A DNA stretch of 64,000 bases. Source: Anaeramoeba flamelloides (taxonomy: Eukaryota > Metamonada > Anaeramoebidae). Under the pieces are notes generated by a model. The model worked only from the letters and a program-made list of their open reading frames with translations, made no database searches and was not told where the DNA came from. Position numbers and translations under genes: made by a program. How positions within the stretch are numbered: the stretch's first letter is position 1; every line of letters begins with the position of its first letter. Location: contig JANTQA010000070.1 in assembly GCA_027625915.1 (NCBI GenBank), forward strand, positions 10,545,001-10,609,000, read 5' to 3'. Below are positions 22,999 through 36,844 of the stretch, one piece after another.

Positions 22999-24949
22999 GT
23001 TAAAAAAAATGAAAAGTATTTTCTTTTCTTTTTATTCCAAAAGGCCAGTGAAATGACAAAATAATAGAACTGTTTTTGTTAAACACTTTGTCCACTCTTT
23101 TTTTTTCTATGGCCAAAATAGAATTTTCCCATTTTCACAAAAATTAACAGGTTAAGAATTGTCTTTAAAAAAAGAGTTCAATTTTAAATTGAGACTCAAG
23201 AAAAGAAGTGAGGAAAATTATCAGTCAATTTTCCAAAATAAATGCTCAAAGATGAAAACCAAATTTAAATAATTTAATTCAGTTAGAGAATTAATTTTGT
23301 TTTGAATAAAATTAATCTCAAAATAAAAAAACAAACTTTTCTTTTGACTTTCCCAATAATCACATCTCAAGACTTATAATAAATCAATTAAAACCCCCAA
23401 TTCTAAAAGAGAAATTAATAATTTAAGCTTGACTTTAATTGACTAAAAATTTGAAATCTAAACTAAATTACATAATAAATGACCCAATTTTTTTTTATTA
23501 TTTTTTATTTTATTTTCAGATGAAAAATACAACTTTTTCTAATGGATAGAAATGAATATTAAAAAAATTTTTTTATTATAAGAGATAACTTCAATTTAAA
23601 AATATTTATTTTCAAAATTTGATTTATAATGGGTTAAATATTTTGAAATATAGTTTACTATGATTTATAAATTCTTTTTTGGAAAGACCTATGAAAATTT
23701 TGTTCCATTTATTTTGCAATAAAAAGTACATACAAATTAGAAAAGTTCAAGTTTTAAATTTAAGGGAATAGTAACTCTTATTTATTTTTTTCACCAAAAG
23801 TAATAGAGTAATTATTTATACAAGTATACAATTAAACCCGATTATGCAACTTTATTTATCAACTTTATAGAAATGAGATATCATTTTTAAAACTAATCAA
23901 TTTTCCAAATTAAATTTTTAGTAATAAGATCTCAGATCCTTTTTTATTAGATTTTTGTTTCATCTTTAGAAAAAAAAAACATGCTTAAAATTTTTATTTT
24001 TGAAGAAATCTTTCTTTTAGTAAATTCTGAGAGTCTAAATGAATAAATAACCTTGAACTTTTAATCTTATTTAAAAAATATGATAAAAATAAAATCAATA
24101 TTGAATCCTTGAAGATCTAAAAAAATTGATTATCTATTATATACACAAATATTCATTAAATTTCTTGAAATTTAAAAGAATAGGTAATATTCGTTTCCAT
24201 ATACTCATGTCATAAACATGGGACTATTTATATTAAAATTGGTAATTTGATAATATCTATTATTTTTTTTTTATTAGAATTATTAATTTGAAATTGTTTT
24301 ATTTGTTTGAAGATATTTAAAAAATTGAGAAATAATTGTAAATTCTATTGAGATATTTAATCTTTGTGTTTTCAATGCTCACTATAAAAATTAAAATTGT
24401 GCCATTAATTATTGATTCAAAATAATCAATCTAAAAAAGTATTTACTTTAGATTATAAATTGAAATTTCTAGTTTTTAAAAAAGGATTAAGGGAGAAATT
24501 TTAATTTGATTTTAGGTTTTTTTTTCTTGTATTTTAATTTAATTAAAAGAAAAAATTGATTTGAAATGTTCTTTGAATCAAAATATTATATTTTTTCAAG
24601 TGTAAAATAAGTATCGTAAATTTTTTGTAATTAAGCCTATGTTTATTCTGAGTTAATTCAGAACTTGGTGGTTTCATTTTTAAAGTGTATTTTTGAATAC
24701 TTTCTTTACAAACAATTAGATTTCTTCCTTCTTTCAAATAAAATATTTTTTTAAAAAATAATTCAGGAATATGTTGGATTTTGAACTATTCAAAAATGAA
24801 AAAAAAATGGATCAAAACTGATAAAAAAAATAATTAAACTCTGAAAATATCTTTTAAAGTAAGTTTAATTTTGTAGTAATTTGATGTTTACTTCGTTTTT
24901 CAATTTCAAGATGTGGTAATTTTCTTTCTATCGGGTTTTTACTCCTCCT

Positions 24950-25240
24950 GTGTAAGCTCCATCCAAAAATGTGGGGCAAAAAAATATCCATTTAATATAA
25001 GAATAAATTCTTTATTCAGTTATTAAACTCAAAACTTTAGACAAAAAAAAAACGAAGCAATTAATAATAATAAAAGTCTAGATTAAAATTTGTGTTTATT
25101 GATCAAAGTTCGAAGAATAAAAAATAAAAATAAAAAAAAAAAAATTGCCCCTAATTTTTGGAAAAATATCCAAAATTAGTAATGTCTATTTAACAATCTT
25201 TAGTTCGATCTTTTTTTCAATTTTTTTTTTTGATAATGTG
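24950..25240 (+). repeat. Dispersed repeat H, copy 3 (partial)
   Basis: Starts CTCCATCCAAAAATGTGGGG and shares the order of short blocks with the copies at 40-540 and 8550-9060, with internal loss. Confidence 0.4.
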
Positions 25241-26989
25241 TAAAATCATACTTCAATATATTTTTTATTTGATCTTTAGATTTTTTGTTTTTCATTTGAT
25301 CATTAACTTTTTGTTTTTCCCTTTAACTTTTTTGTGTTTTTTTTTTTTTTTTTTTTTCTTTTTAAAAATTTAAAAAAAGCAAACTGAATGAAAAAAAAAG
25401 AAAAAAAAAACCTTTTTATTTTTTCTTTTTTTTAATGTTTATCTCACCTCTTTAATTGAAGTGTACAACTGTTCTGAGCAATTTTTCTACCAAAGTCCAT
25501 CGAAGTCAACTCAATTGTTTAGAATCAAAAGAATTTTTGGTTGATTTCTTATCACATCTCTTCTGAACTTTGTTAAGTTTTGGACAATAATAATAACAAA
25601 GTAAAAATGAAAAAAATGAACAATTCGAAAAAATAATGAAATGAGAAATTTGACTCTATTATTTTTTCAAAATTAAAAATTTTGCAAAATAATTTTAATT
25701 CAAAAAAAAATATTTAGAATCCATTAATAAAACTTCAAAAGACAAGAAATTAAGTATGATATGTTAAAAAACATATTATTGTTGTACATTTTGTATAATT
25801 GAATTAATATTAAGAAATAATTATTGAAATAAAAAATGCCCTATATTATTGGAAATAGCTTATTCAGGACGTGGATAGTTTCTAATTGGTCATGAAAATG
25901 ATAAATTTATTTTTATATATATTTTAATTATTTTTCTTCTTCTCTTTTTTTTAATGTGATGAATTTTCTTTTAATTGCTCCTTTCTATAAATAAATAAAT
26001 AAATAAAATAAAGATATGGTAATTTTCTCTAGCTTTTACTATAAAAATTCACTTGAAGATTTTTTTTAGTTTATTAAAACCTTAAGGTTTACCATTACTG
26101 AAATATGAAAAAAAGATTATCTTGTGTCAGATGTATTGAATTGTTAATTTGGTTCTTAGCTGATCGTTCTTATGCTTGGAATGAGTTGTAACAGTGGTTC
26201 AAAATGGTAATTTTTAACAATTATTGATTGTTTTTCCGAAATCCAAATTGAAGAGTATAAGATTAATAGATTGATAGGTGTTTTAGAATAAATTTTTTTT
26301 TGTAGGATGCTTATCAAAATATTCCTTTGATTTAGTTTAATTTTGATCTTTTAAAGAAAATTTTTTTTTCATTTAATCAATTGTCAAAACAGTATTTAAA
26401 AATTATCTTCAAAATAGATCCAGTTCAAGGATTCAATATTTGATTTATATATATTAAATTTTTAAAATTAGATAAGAGTTTGAACGTAATTTATTAATAT
26501 AAACTTTTCTGAAATTGCAGAAAGTGGGGTTACTTAAAAATAAAAATGTTTTGCAAATTTTTTTTTTGATTTTTCAAATACAAAAACAAAAAAAAAAAAA
26601 AAAAAAAAAAAAAGACTGATAATCTTTTTACGAAAAAAATTAATTGGAGAAAATGAGTTCATTTAAAAATGATAATTTATTTGCTTGGAAATGAGAGAGG
26701 TATCTGGTTATCAGGTTTAATAGTAACATGGTAAAAATATATGCACTATTAATTTCTTGGAAAAAAATTGGGGTTAGTAGCATTTTTTTAAAAAGAAGTT
26801 GAAGAAGAAAGAAAAAAATATGAAAATAAAATTCAATAAAATGAAAAAAAAGTATTATAAAAATTGATTCAAGTATTGAAAAAAATACCTGAAATGAAAA
26901 TAATCCCAATTTAAATAAAAATTGTTAATATTAATAAAATTGTTTGTAATTGATTAGCAATTTGAAATCAAATCCTTTGAATAAATTAC

Positions 26990-27300
<311 letters not shown>

Positions 27301-27922
27301 CATTCTGATACATGTAAAAATATAATTTTAAAGGTCATATTTTTAAAAAAAAGAAATTATGAATGAAAGAAAAATCAATTTTTAATAATTGTAACAATTA
27401 AAAATTGATGGGTGTTTTATTTTTTTTTTTGTGGATTTTTTTAAATAAAATAATATAAAAAATATTTTTGATCCCAAAATTAAAAAGTTCCTTGTAAAGG
27501 AATATTGGGGGAAACATATACATTTTATTTAGGTTATTCAATTAAAATTCTCCTATGTAACTGAAAGGGGGGTTATTTTAAATATCCACTGACCAGAAAG
27601 TTTTAATAAAGATTACAGTTATTTCAATAACCTATTGTTGACTTGAATTGGGTTTGTTTTTCAGACTTTTACTGTTGTTTTTCAAATTTTGTGTTTTTAG
27701 TGGTTTTTATTCAAATTTTGAAACATTTTTTCAGTTTTTAATTGTTATTGAAAAGGAAAATCTTTTACTGGGTGTATTTTTTTTTTTACAAAAAGAAGTC
27801 TATCTTGAAAATAATACTTACATTCTCGCATAAATAGATGAAAATTTATTTATTTAAAGATCCTCAAAAAATCTTTTTTCTTCTATTATTAAATGAAAAA
27901 CACAAAGATCTTTAGGTAACTA

Positions 27923-28225
27923 ATGAGTATTGATATTTTTAAAGATCAAATTCTCTCTCAAATGATTAGACTGTTTGAAATAGAATTTAACCAATGTTCT
28001 TGTAGTATATTTTTGAATAATATAAAATTTCAGCTGATTGACTTTAATTTCAATTCTGGAATATTACTTCATTTTGAATTCTTATCTTGTCCAATAAATA
28101 TCACAAAAAAGAGCCAAATAAATAAAAAAAAAAAAAGTTCAGGAATTACAAGAGATAATTCCAAGGCTAGTGGAATGAACTCGGATTTTTTTCGAAATTC
28201 TTTAAGAAAAAACAAATTTTGTTAA
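27923..28225 (+). CDS. Hypothetical protein or coding remnant
   Basis: A 100-residue frame from an ATG, with a mixed hydrophobic/charged N-terminal part (IFKDQILSQMIRLFEIEFNQ, LLHFEFLSCPINITKKS) and a Lys/Ser/Asn-rich tail, which is the style of real proteins in this window. No family is recognised. Upstream DNA gives no convincing partner exon. A mariner-like MITE begins within about 10 bp of the stop, so the true 3' end may have been cut off by insertion. Confidence 0.3.
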   Translation: MSIDIFKDQILSQMIRLFEIEFNQCSCSIFLNNIKFQLIDFNFNSGILLHFEFLSCPINITKKSQINKKKKSSGITRDNSKASGMNSDFFRNSLRKNKFC

Positions 28226-28231
28226 AATTTT

Positions 28232-28428
28232 ATTGTCAAAACTACTTTTAAGGCACGAACTAAAACGAAAAATAAGGCTTGATAAAAATCCCAAATTAAG
28301 GCACAATATTCGGATTCTAGGAAAAATAATTTGTAAAAAAAAAATCCAAATTTTGTGCCTTAATTTGAGATTTTTTTGTGCCTATAATTTTTGTTTTAGT
28401 TCGTGTCTTAAGAGTGGAACTGACTGTA
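28232..28428. mobile_element. Mariner-like MITE, family B, copy 2
   Basis: Left end TTGTCAAAACTACTTTTAAG and right end GAGTGGAACTGACTGTA are inverted, with internal paired blocks CCCAAATTAAGGCACAA and TTGTGCCTTAATTTGAGA. Confidence 0.75.
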
Positions 28429-29146
28429 TTTTATATTTTATTATCCCATATACTGGTGAGAAATATAAAGAATCACAATGAAACGTTTTGAAGTTGTACA
28501 AAATAATAATTAAAGGGGGTTTTATTGTTAATATAATTCAATTTGCTGATCTCTCAAAAAACTCGAATAATTTTTATACTTTGAGATCTGAAATAATACT
28601 TTCTTATATATTAAGTTATTTTAATCACTGTGGAAATCCTTTTGAGTCTTTTACTTACATAAAATTTGGTTTTTTAATTATTTACCAAATTAAAAACCTT
28701 TCTAAAAATCAAAAGTAAATTTTGAACAAAAAAAATATCCAAAGAAACAAAATTTCCAAAGAGAAACATGAAAAAGAATCACCAAAACTCATAATTAACA
28801 ACAACTAGAATAGTACATCTCTCGAAATATTTATTTAGTTTTGAAATATTTCAAAGATAAGAGGAATTATCAACAAAAGAAGAAACACATGAAAAACCGA
28901 AAAATAGAGAATAATTTGTTTGGAATAAAAAAAAAGTTCCTACTTTCACAGATCAACTTATTAAAGAGAAGAAATTCACCCAAACATTCATCTCTTAACA
29001 AAAATAACAAAAGTTTTTGAAACAGCATAAAACTAAATCGAAAATATTAATAAGGCCGATTCATCAAACAAAGTAAAAAAAGAAAGGAAAGTGAAATTTT
29101 TTTTCATTTTTAAAAAACTTGAAAATTTTTGAAAACATTTTTGCAC

Positions 29147-29537
29147 ATTTAAGGACTATTCCAATTTTATGCTCTGAAATGGTTGGAATATCATACAATA
29201 AATGGGAAAACTGGTTAAAAAGTTATAGGTTTTGCTGAAAGTCAAAATATTGCAATTTTTGGAATTATTGACGATTTGATTGAAAATTAAAAAAATATTT
29301 CGAGGATCCAAAAACTTTTCAAAATTTCAAACAAAACAAGGCAAATTTTAATTACAAATTTTGAAAAGTTTTTGGATCCTCGAAATATTTTTTTAATTTT
29401 CAATCAAATCGTCAATAATTCCAAAAATTGCAATATTTTGACTTTCAGCAAAACCTATAACTTTTTAACCAGTTTTCCCATTTATTGTATGATATTCCAA
29501 CCCTCGAAGAGCATAAAATTCCAATAGTCCTTAAATA
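29147..29537. mobile_element. Near-perfect hairpin element, family D
   Basis: Arms 29182-29327 and 29356-29501 are 146 bp each and exactly complementary by eye, around a 28-bp loop. Less perfect outer ends (ATTTAAGGACTATT..AATTTTATGCTCT) extend the palindrome to about 29147-29537. There is no coding frame. The lack of mismatches implies either a very recent inversion-duplication or insertion, or continuing arm correction. Confidence 0.85.
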
Positions 29538-29929
29538 GCTACGTTATAGGTTTTTATCAAAGCTCCATCTCTTTTTTTACTTTTTATGTTGTTGTTCTTT
29601 TTTGTTCAAACTCAAAGATTTTTGGTTTTTATGGATTTTGAGAACAAGTTTGTTATGATTTGATAGAGTTAGTTGAAAAATAGGGTGATTAAACTTGGAA
29701 GGTTGTTGAAAAAAGATTTGACAAAATGGTGTCATGTAATACTGTTTAACTTGGAAAGTAAAAGGTTTTACAAAACTGTATTTTTCAAAAAAAAAAAAAT
29801 AAAAACCTAAATCAACTATTAACTCAAAAAAAAAAACAACAATTATTTACAAAAACAACACAAAAAAAAATCTCAAGAGGAGCTATTGAAACAATTCTAG
29901 TATTAATTAATTGGATATTATTGAATTTT

Positions 29930-30330
29930 TCAAGACATAACTACTTTGGTTTGCCAAACTGTACTCGTTCAGAGTATGTAAACGTGTCTCAAATAAAAAT
30001 AATACTTTTTTTTTTTCATCTTGAACTGATACAATATCCAGTTAATTCTCCAATTGTCTATTTACAGGAAAAAAATATTTTGAAGGTAAACTCATTGATA
30101 TTTTGTGAAATGTTTTCAATTTATTAATTAATCAAATTTGTAAAAATTTTTGGAATTTTTGAAGATGAAAAAAATTCAAAAATTAACTTGATTTTTCAAG
30201 ATAAATTTTTCTAGTTTGATCCATTATTCTCAGAACTTATCTTTTAATGGTAGAACTTTAAAAACCAATATGTTGTTTGCTTATTGTTTACTGTTGACTT
30301 CGATGATCTATTGGTGTGGAGGTCTTATTA
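29930..30330 (+). repeat. Dispersed repeat F, copy 2 (partial)
   Basis: Shares with the other F copies the blocks TTTTGAAGGTAAACTC, TTGATCCATTATTCTCAGAA, TTTTAATGGTAGAACTTTAA and the run before TTGACTTC. Short ORFs here are not conserved between copies. Confidence 0.5.
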
Positions 30331-31476
30331 AATAAAAAAGACAGTTATTAATTTTGAAAAAAGGATTTTTATTTGGAAAAAAGCGTTTGATAAAGCCTTC
30401 ATAGAAATTTCAAGAGAATTAAAAGTGAACTGTAATTTAAAATTTAACTATAAAACATCTGATTACGTGTATGTTTAAGTAGCTGATTATTGTGTTTCTA
30501 GGGTTAAAAACCAAAAAAACAACAAAAATCATTTTATACTGGTTTTTGAATTATAAATGGGAAAAAATAATTTCGTTTAATTAATGGATCGATAATACCA
30601 AGAACATTAACTTCCAAAACATCACTCCTTGAAATTTACACCCAAAATTCATTGAAATATACTTTTTGTTTCCAAATAAATAGAATAAAATTTTCATTCA
30701 GTTTTCGAAAAAAAAGATTTTGCAAACCATTTTGCTTTTCAAATTTGTCATTCTTAATAGTACCCAAAGTAATTAATTTTCCCTTATTGAATTAGAGAGT
30801 TTTGTGATTTGTTTTAATTCTTGGAAAGTGATTATTGTGGAAAGTTGAAAGTAAAAAAATTGAAATTCCCAGCATAATTTCAAAGAAATCCCAATAAATC
30901 GTAAAAAGTTCCAAAATAGTAAAACAAAATTCTCTTCGTAATCTAAAACTTTAAAATAGAACATGGAATTGAGAGTCGAAATTGATTTGGAATTAAGGTA
31001 TACTTTTGGGTATTGAATTAGATGATATCTTATAAGAAAAAAAAATCGTTTACTTTTTTTTTTTAATCAACCAGGTTTACCTGATTTTTGAAAGAATATT
31101 TATGAAGAATGAATTGGCACTTTAAAATGGATCAAATAATCTTTTTTTGATTTAAACTCAAAATACTCTTGTGTGGAAATATATTAGGAAATATATGTGA
31201 AAATTATGAAAAATGACGTAAATTTTCGTAAGAGTTGTTTTTTTTTAAACAAGAATTTAGATGTTTGGAATTACACTGAGCAAACTCCAAAACCATTCCT
31301 AACTTTGAACTTTGTCTGTTAAAAATGTAATCAAAACAATAAACGAAAATCAGAGGAAAAGTTTATAAAACCATGAGAACAAAATTAAGGTGTGTAATTA
31401 TTCTTGAACCGATTAGGTTTTGAATTTCTAAAAAGTTTTTCGAATATGTGAATCATTTTTTTCTTGATCATTCCAA

Positions 31477-31935
31477 ATGCAAATTTCCAAACTTTTATTA
31501 TTCCTGTCTTTATTTCTTTTTGTGCCCCTGTGTATTACAACGTGTGTGTGTCCATACGACAACTGTAAATGGTATACAGGGTCAGAAAGTGACTGTTTAT
31601 GCTGGTGCAATAATAATGTTAATAAATTTGAAACTACAAAGCTCAACTGTTCCTATAAGGCTTGGGGAGATCGATGGGACGGATATTGTAGGTTGTGCGA
31701 TTCAAGCAAGTCTCCAAAAGAGTCACTGAAAATGTTGCCTGTTAAATTCCCGATCTATAGCGAAATCTGTCCAAATGACAATTGCATGGAAGGTTTTGGT
31801 GGGACAAAAGAACAATGTGAAGCCTACTGTAAAAAAGAAAGTAATTGGTTTATTAATAACACAATCTCAAAGATTCAATATATAGCACCATCGAAAGAAG
31901 TAAACGGGTATTGCTACTGTGAAGGATGGGTATAA
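31477..31935 (+). CDS. Small secreted Cys-rich protein with duplicated CPxDNC module
   Basis: A 152-residue single-exon protein. A hydrophobic signal peptide (about residues 1-21) is followed by 15 cysteines in about 130 residues. Two modules are visible. Module 1 runs from C25 in CPYDNC through CLCWC to GYCRLC (about 25-74). Module 2 runs from C98 in CPNDNC through CEAYC to GYCYC (about 98-148). Shared spacing is CPxDNC, then about 10 residues to the next Cys pair, then about 27 residues to GYCxxC or GYCxC. I do not recognise a named family. The pattern suggests a disulfide-rich extracellular or granule protein. The start is the ATG immediately before the signal peptide; an in-frame upstream ATG is not evident. 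Function unknown. Confidence 0.75.
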   Translation: MQISKLLLFLSLFLFVPLCITTCVCPYDNCKWYTGSESDCLCWCNNNVNKFETTKLNCSYKAWGDRWDGYCRLCDSSKSPKESLKMLPVKFPIYSEICPNDNCMEGFGGTKEQCEAYCKKESNWFINNTISKIQYIAPSKEVNGYCYCEGWV

Positions 31936-32224
31936 ATTTTCTATTTTTTTTTTTTTTTTTTTTTTGTTTGCATTTTTATTCTTGATTCAATTTCACCAAA
32001 CTAACAAGAACTTTGACAATATTAAGTGACGAAAAATTTGGAATTCTTTTCTCATTCACTACAATGCTATTTCTTTATTCTAGAAAACAATTTTTTATTT
32101 CTGTTATCCTCTTCCAAGCTGTGGTAGAGAACAAGACAATGCATTTGAAAACTTTTAAAAGCAGACTAACAAGAGAGAGAATTTATTGACTCAATATAAA
32201 ATGTCTGATTACCTACTGTGTTTT

Positions 32225-32850
32225 TGATTTTAAAAACTTTTCAAAATATTAAATTTGTCGAGTATGGCGTTCAAAAAGTCCAAGTAATACTTTTTCTAGC
32301 TTTGAGTTCCTACTTTTTTAAAAAAAGTGCAGTGATCAAAAAAATACGTGTGTCCAGATCAGCAACTATAAACCTGTGTTTCAAAATAAAAGCACGTGCT
32401 TTGTTTTTCTGCTTGTTCCACACAACATCTAATTCAGTACCCAATAGTGCATCTTAATTTCAAATCAATTTTGAAGGTTAATTCCTTGTTATTTTTGAAA
32501 GTTTTATATTATGAACTGAATTTTGTTTTACTTTTTCATAATTTATCGGAATTTATTGGTTAAATTATTCGTTTTTTTTTTTATGAAACAATCCTAAAAT
32601 TATCTCTAATCGATTTTCTCTATTTTTCGAGAAAAATTTTTCAAAATTTGATCCTTTATTTATAGAATTTCTTTTTAAATAGCAGAATTTTAAAAAACCA
32701 ACACCATATTTACATATTGATTATTATTTGACTTCTTTGTTCTTTTAATGTTTAGGTCTTCTCAAAAAAAAAAAACACACTTTTTATTTTAAAACACTGG
32801 TTATACTTTTCTGCCCATTTTATTTTAACAACAGTAATCGAAAATTAAAC
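32225..32850 (+). repeat. Dispersed repeat F, copy 3
   Basis: The longest F copy. It shares GTGCAGTGATCAAAAAAATA, GTTTCAAAATAAAA, CAAATCAATTTTGAAGGTTA, TTTGATCCTTTATTTATAGA, CTTTTTAAATAGCAGAATTT and ACACACTTTTTATTTTAAAA in the same order as 15230-15790 and 62460-62880. Confidence 0.6.
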
Positions 32851-35800
32851 AAAACTTTTTATTTTCAATTTTTGTTGATAAAGTGGCGCAAGTGTAAATA
32901 ATTAAGACAACACCCAGCTTCTAGATAATATCTTTTTATAATAAATTTAAAATAACATTCCAATGACGAATTTTATTTAAGGGGTTAGTGTCTATTATGG
33001 AGAAGACGAAGTTCAAAGTATGTTGTTATTAGGTGAATCCCATCAGGCGAGTGATTCATGATAATAATACCTCTAAAAATTCCTTTAGTAAAATAGCTAA
33101 AAGCCGATCTCATCAACCAAAAAGAAATCAAAGTCCGTGTATTAGTAAAGAATTCAGGAATTTTTGAAAAAAATCTGTATTTCGAGACAAATTTAAAGCA
33201 CTCATAATCAATCTTGAGACTTCAAAGTTGAAAAATATTATTCTAAGATTTGTCTCGAAATATAAACCCCATTTCAAAATCCTTAACCCATTAAAAATCA
33301 AATTTTGAAAATAAATATTTTTATAAATTGAAGTTATCTATTATAATATGAAAAAATTAGTATTTTAATATTCAGTTTTATACACTCAAAATATTTGTTT
33401 TTCATCTAAAAATAAAATAAAAAAAAAGGTAAAAAAAAAATAAAAAAAAATTGGGACATTTATTTTGAAATTTAGTTTCTATTGAAAAAACAACAATCTT
33501 TCATAGAAAAGAAACAAAAATATTCAATTGTTTGGGTATTTATGTTGATGATTATTGAGTTAATCTTTGAAATTAAAAAATTAAAAAAATAGCGACTTAG
33601 GAAGGTTTAAATATGAATTATTAAAAACCAGAATACTATTATTTTGAGTTTCTATTTTTTAGATTTGAATAATAAAATAAAATAAAAAATAAAAATTTTT
33701 AATAGTGATTCTTGGTAAAAAAAACACTATAACTTATTGTTCAATAATATTTTACATTGATTTTTTAGATCCATATGAAGTTAAAAGTACCTACTATAAT
33801 TGATCTTTACCTACAACATACTTTAATTTTTAATATATCCAAGGTAGACTGAATTCCTTAAAAGCCAAAAAGAATCAATTTTTTAACATCAGTAAATGCA
33901 TAAACTATGCATATTCTTAATTCATTTGAAAACTCTGAACTCTCGATGCACAAAATTATCGTTTATTTATATATATCTATATATTCGGATTTATTGTTAA
34001 GAGCCTAGTGTTGGACACTTGGTCGGTAAAGAGAGACTTTTGAAGTGACTAAATTTGTGCCTCCTAATTCAAAGAGTATCTAAAATAGACACAGTCATTA
34101 GAAGAAATTTAAACTCAATTTAGTTTTCTAAATTATCGTTTTTTTTATCTATTTCATTCTATACATCCTGAATTGAAATCTTTTCCCATTTTTGATTTTA
34201 TTTTTTACTTTATTAAATATTTTTTGATTGAAAAAAAAATCAAACTTCAAAATTATAATTATTATATTTACCTCGAGGCTTATCAGAGACGGACAAAAAA
34301 ATTGGACACTTCAAAAATATGTATTAGATGTTTTTTCTAAAAAAAAAAAAAAACGATAAATACATATGAAGGAACTGAAAAATGTAATCTTTGCAAGAGA
34401 TGTGAGAAAAAAAAAAAAACCTTTAATACAGCCATTTTAAAAAAGTCATATCAAAAAGTTTTCCAAAGTGATCTATCAAGCATTTGATCAAGTTAAATAG
34501 AACAATTTTCATTAATATATTCAAAAAAATTTTGCACTAATTTTTTAAAAGGACTTTCTCTTTTTTTCTTTTTTTTTTTTTTAAAAATTGAATTTTTCCT
34601 AATTTTTGTTTTTTTTTATCCTAATTTATATATTTATTTATATATAATATTATATAGTTTGATCCTTGTAATATGCCAGAATCCGTAGAAACCAACAATC
34701 CAAAATTCAAAAAAATTAATTCCCAAATCTAAAATGTGATCTCGAATTAATTCTATAAATAAAATTTATATAAAAGATTTTAAATAATTACTTAATCTAA
34801 ATAAAGCAAAGAAAGATAAATTTTGAATGGACTAACTTTAATTATTAACACTACATATTTTCTTTCACCATTTAATGGCTTTATTAAAAAAACAGAAACC
34901 CCAAGAAAAAACTGATCTTGTTTTTGCTTTAAATATTATGAAATAAAGAAAATCAGTAGAAATTTTTTTTTTATTTTGATTTTTATTTTTTTGGTTGCTG
35001 TGATAAACAATTACCATTTCACCAAACACAATAGTGACGCCAAGTTTCCCTGTTTGTTTTGTTTTTTTATTTTTAGATTAATATTTATGTAATTGACGTT
35101 TCTAATTCGGGATATTTTCTTCGACTTTTGTAATTTTAGTACTATCTGAATTCTAGGTTCAGCAAATATTACTTTTATGTATAACTCCATATTTATAAAC
35201 TTTAAAGAATGATAAGTGAAGAGATCTTGCTAAAATTTATGTTTTTTTTTCAAAGCATTTGTAATTTTTGACAATTCATTTCCTCTATTCCAATTATGAT
35301 AATAAACCGACAATTTTCGAAAGTTCAAATTATCGAAAGTTACTCCATCCTTCGTCATCATTTCTAACAAAATGATATTATTATGGCTACTAATAAAATA
35401 ATCATTGGATATTCATTGGTGTGTATTAGTATCAGAGGTAAGAGGTAAATAAAATGGATATTAAATTTATCCTTAAATTGTCAGATAATTAAAAAAAAGT
35501 AGGTAGCTTGTATTATTTTTGAAAATTTTAATTATGATTAACATTACTGAAAAATATTGTTTGAGTCCTACAGAATATTGGAACTTTGTGTTAAAAAAAT
35601 ATTCACCACTTTATTTGTGGAAAGAAGAAAATTACATGGAGAGTTGAACCTTTAATTTTTCAATTTTCTGAACATTTTTTTTGATTCAATTTTTGGTTTC
35701 ATTAAATTTGATTTTGGATCAAGAAATGTGTTCATACTAATGCTTGAAATTGATAGTATAACAAACCAAAATTATGTACCTGTGGTTTTGTATATCTTTA

Positions 35801-36844
35801 CACATGTATTTTCCTTTTGAATGACAAACACAAAAGATCACCATTGCAAAACAATTTGTTGAAATCCTTTTAAAAAAAAAAATTCCTCCAAAGTATATTT
35901 TTGAAGATTTAGTATTATATTTTTCATCTTAATTTGTACAAGATTTCAAACATGAGTTTACCTTGAACATCTCAATGCTCATTCCTATTTATTATTATTT
36001 AAGGAAACGTTTTTTTTTTTTTTTTTTAATTATAATTTAAACAGGGTTTTTCAAATATTTTTAACAAAACTAGCAAAAACAAAGAATACCGTTTCAAAAG
36101 GTAAATAGATAATGTATATTGAAATCAAAAAACAATTATAAAAAAGTTTAATCCAAAAAAAGAGAAAAATATATTGGAAAATTTTAAAGAAAAATTGAGA
36201 ATTATTTTGAGTTTTTAAATTAATAAAAAATGAATAAATTGAAAATTTAACAAATAAATTCAATATATCTATATTTCGGAAGAACATTTTAAAAATATCC
36301 TATTTTCAAAACCAAATCTGAATTAGATAAGCTAACTTTAGAAAATCTGAATCAAAATTCATTAAGGAAATTCTTTAGAAATAGAAGAAATTGTTAATCA
36401 ATTTTTTCAAAAAAAGATTTTATTTAAAGAATTAAAAAGAAAACCAAGAAAAAAAGATAGATATAATTTATTAATTAAAGATTAGATCAAAAAAAAATAA
36501 ATGATTTTTTATTTTTATTTTTTCAATTATTAATTTTTTTTGATATATATTTCTTATTTACTTCACTTATAATAAAGACTATTTGTTAATGAAATATCTT
36601 GAATCAAAAATTAGTTTTTTTAAGATATTTTACAATTTAAGTTGAAAAATGCATTTTTTCATGAAGATTTTTTCAAATTTAATAAAAAAAAAAAAAAAAA
36701 ACAGAAATAGTCTTTTCACAGTTAATTGGTTATAATAAAATATTTGAAAAGCATTTTTGGTTTAATAAATATATTACAAATATACAATCAATTATTTGGA
36801 TTATTTAGAATTATTTAAATAAAAGAATTATTTTTTTTTTGATT

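Noticed and set aside
26101-26190. 28-residue frame beginning MKKRLSCVRCIELLIWFLAD
   Set aside because: Protein-like but too short, with no splice partner, no family match and no supporting context.
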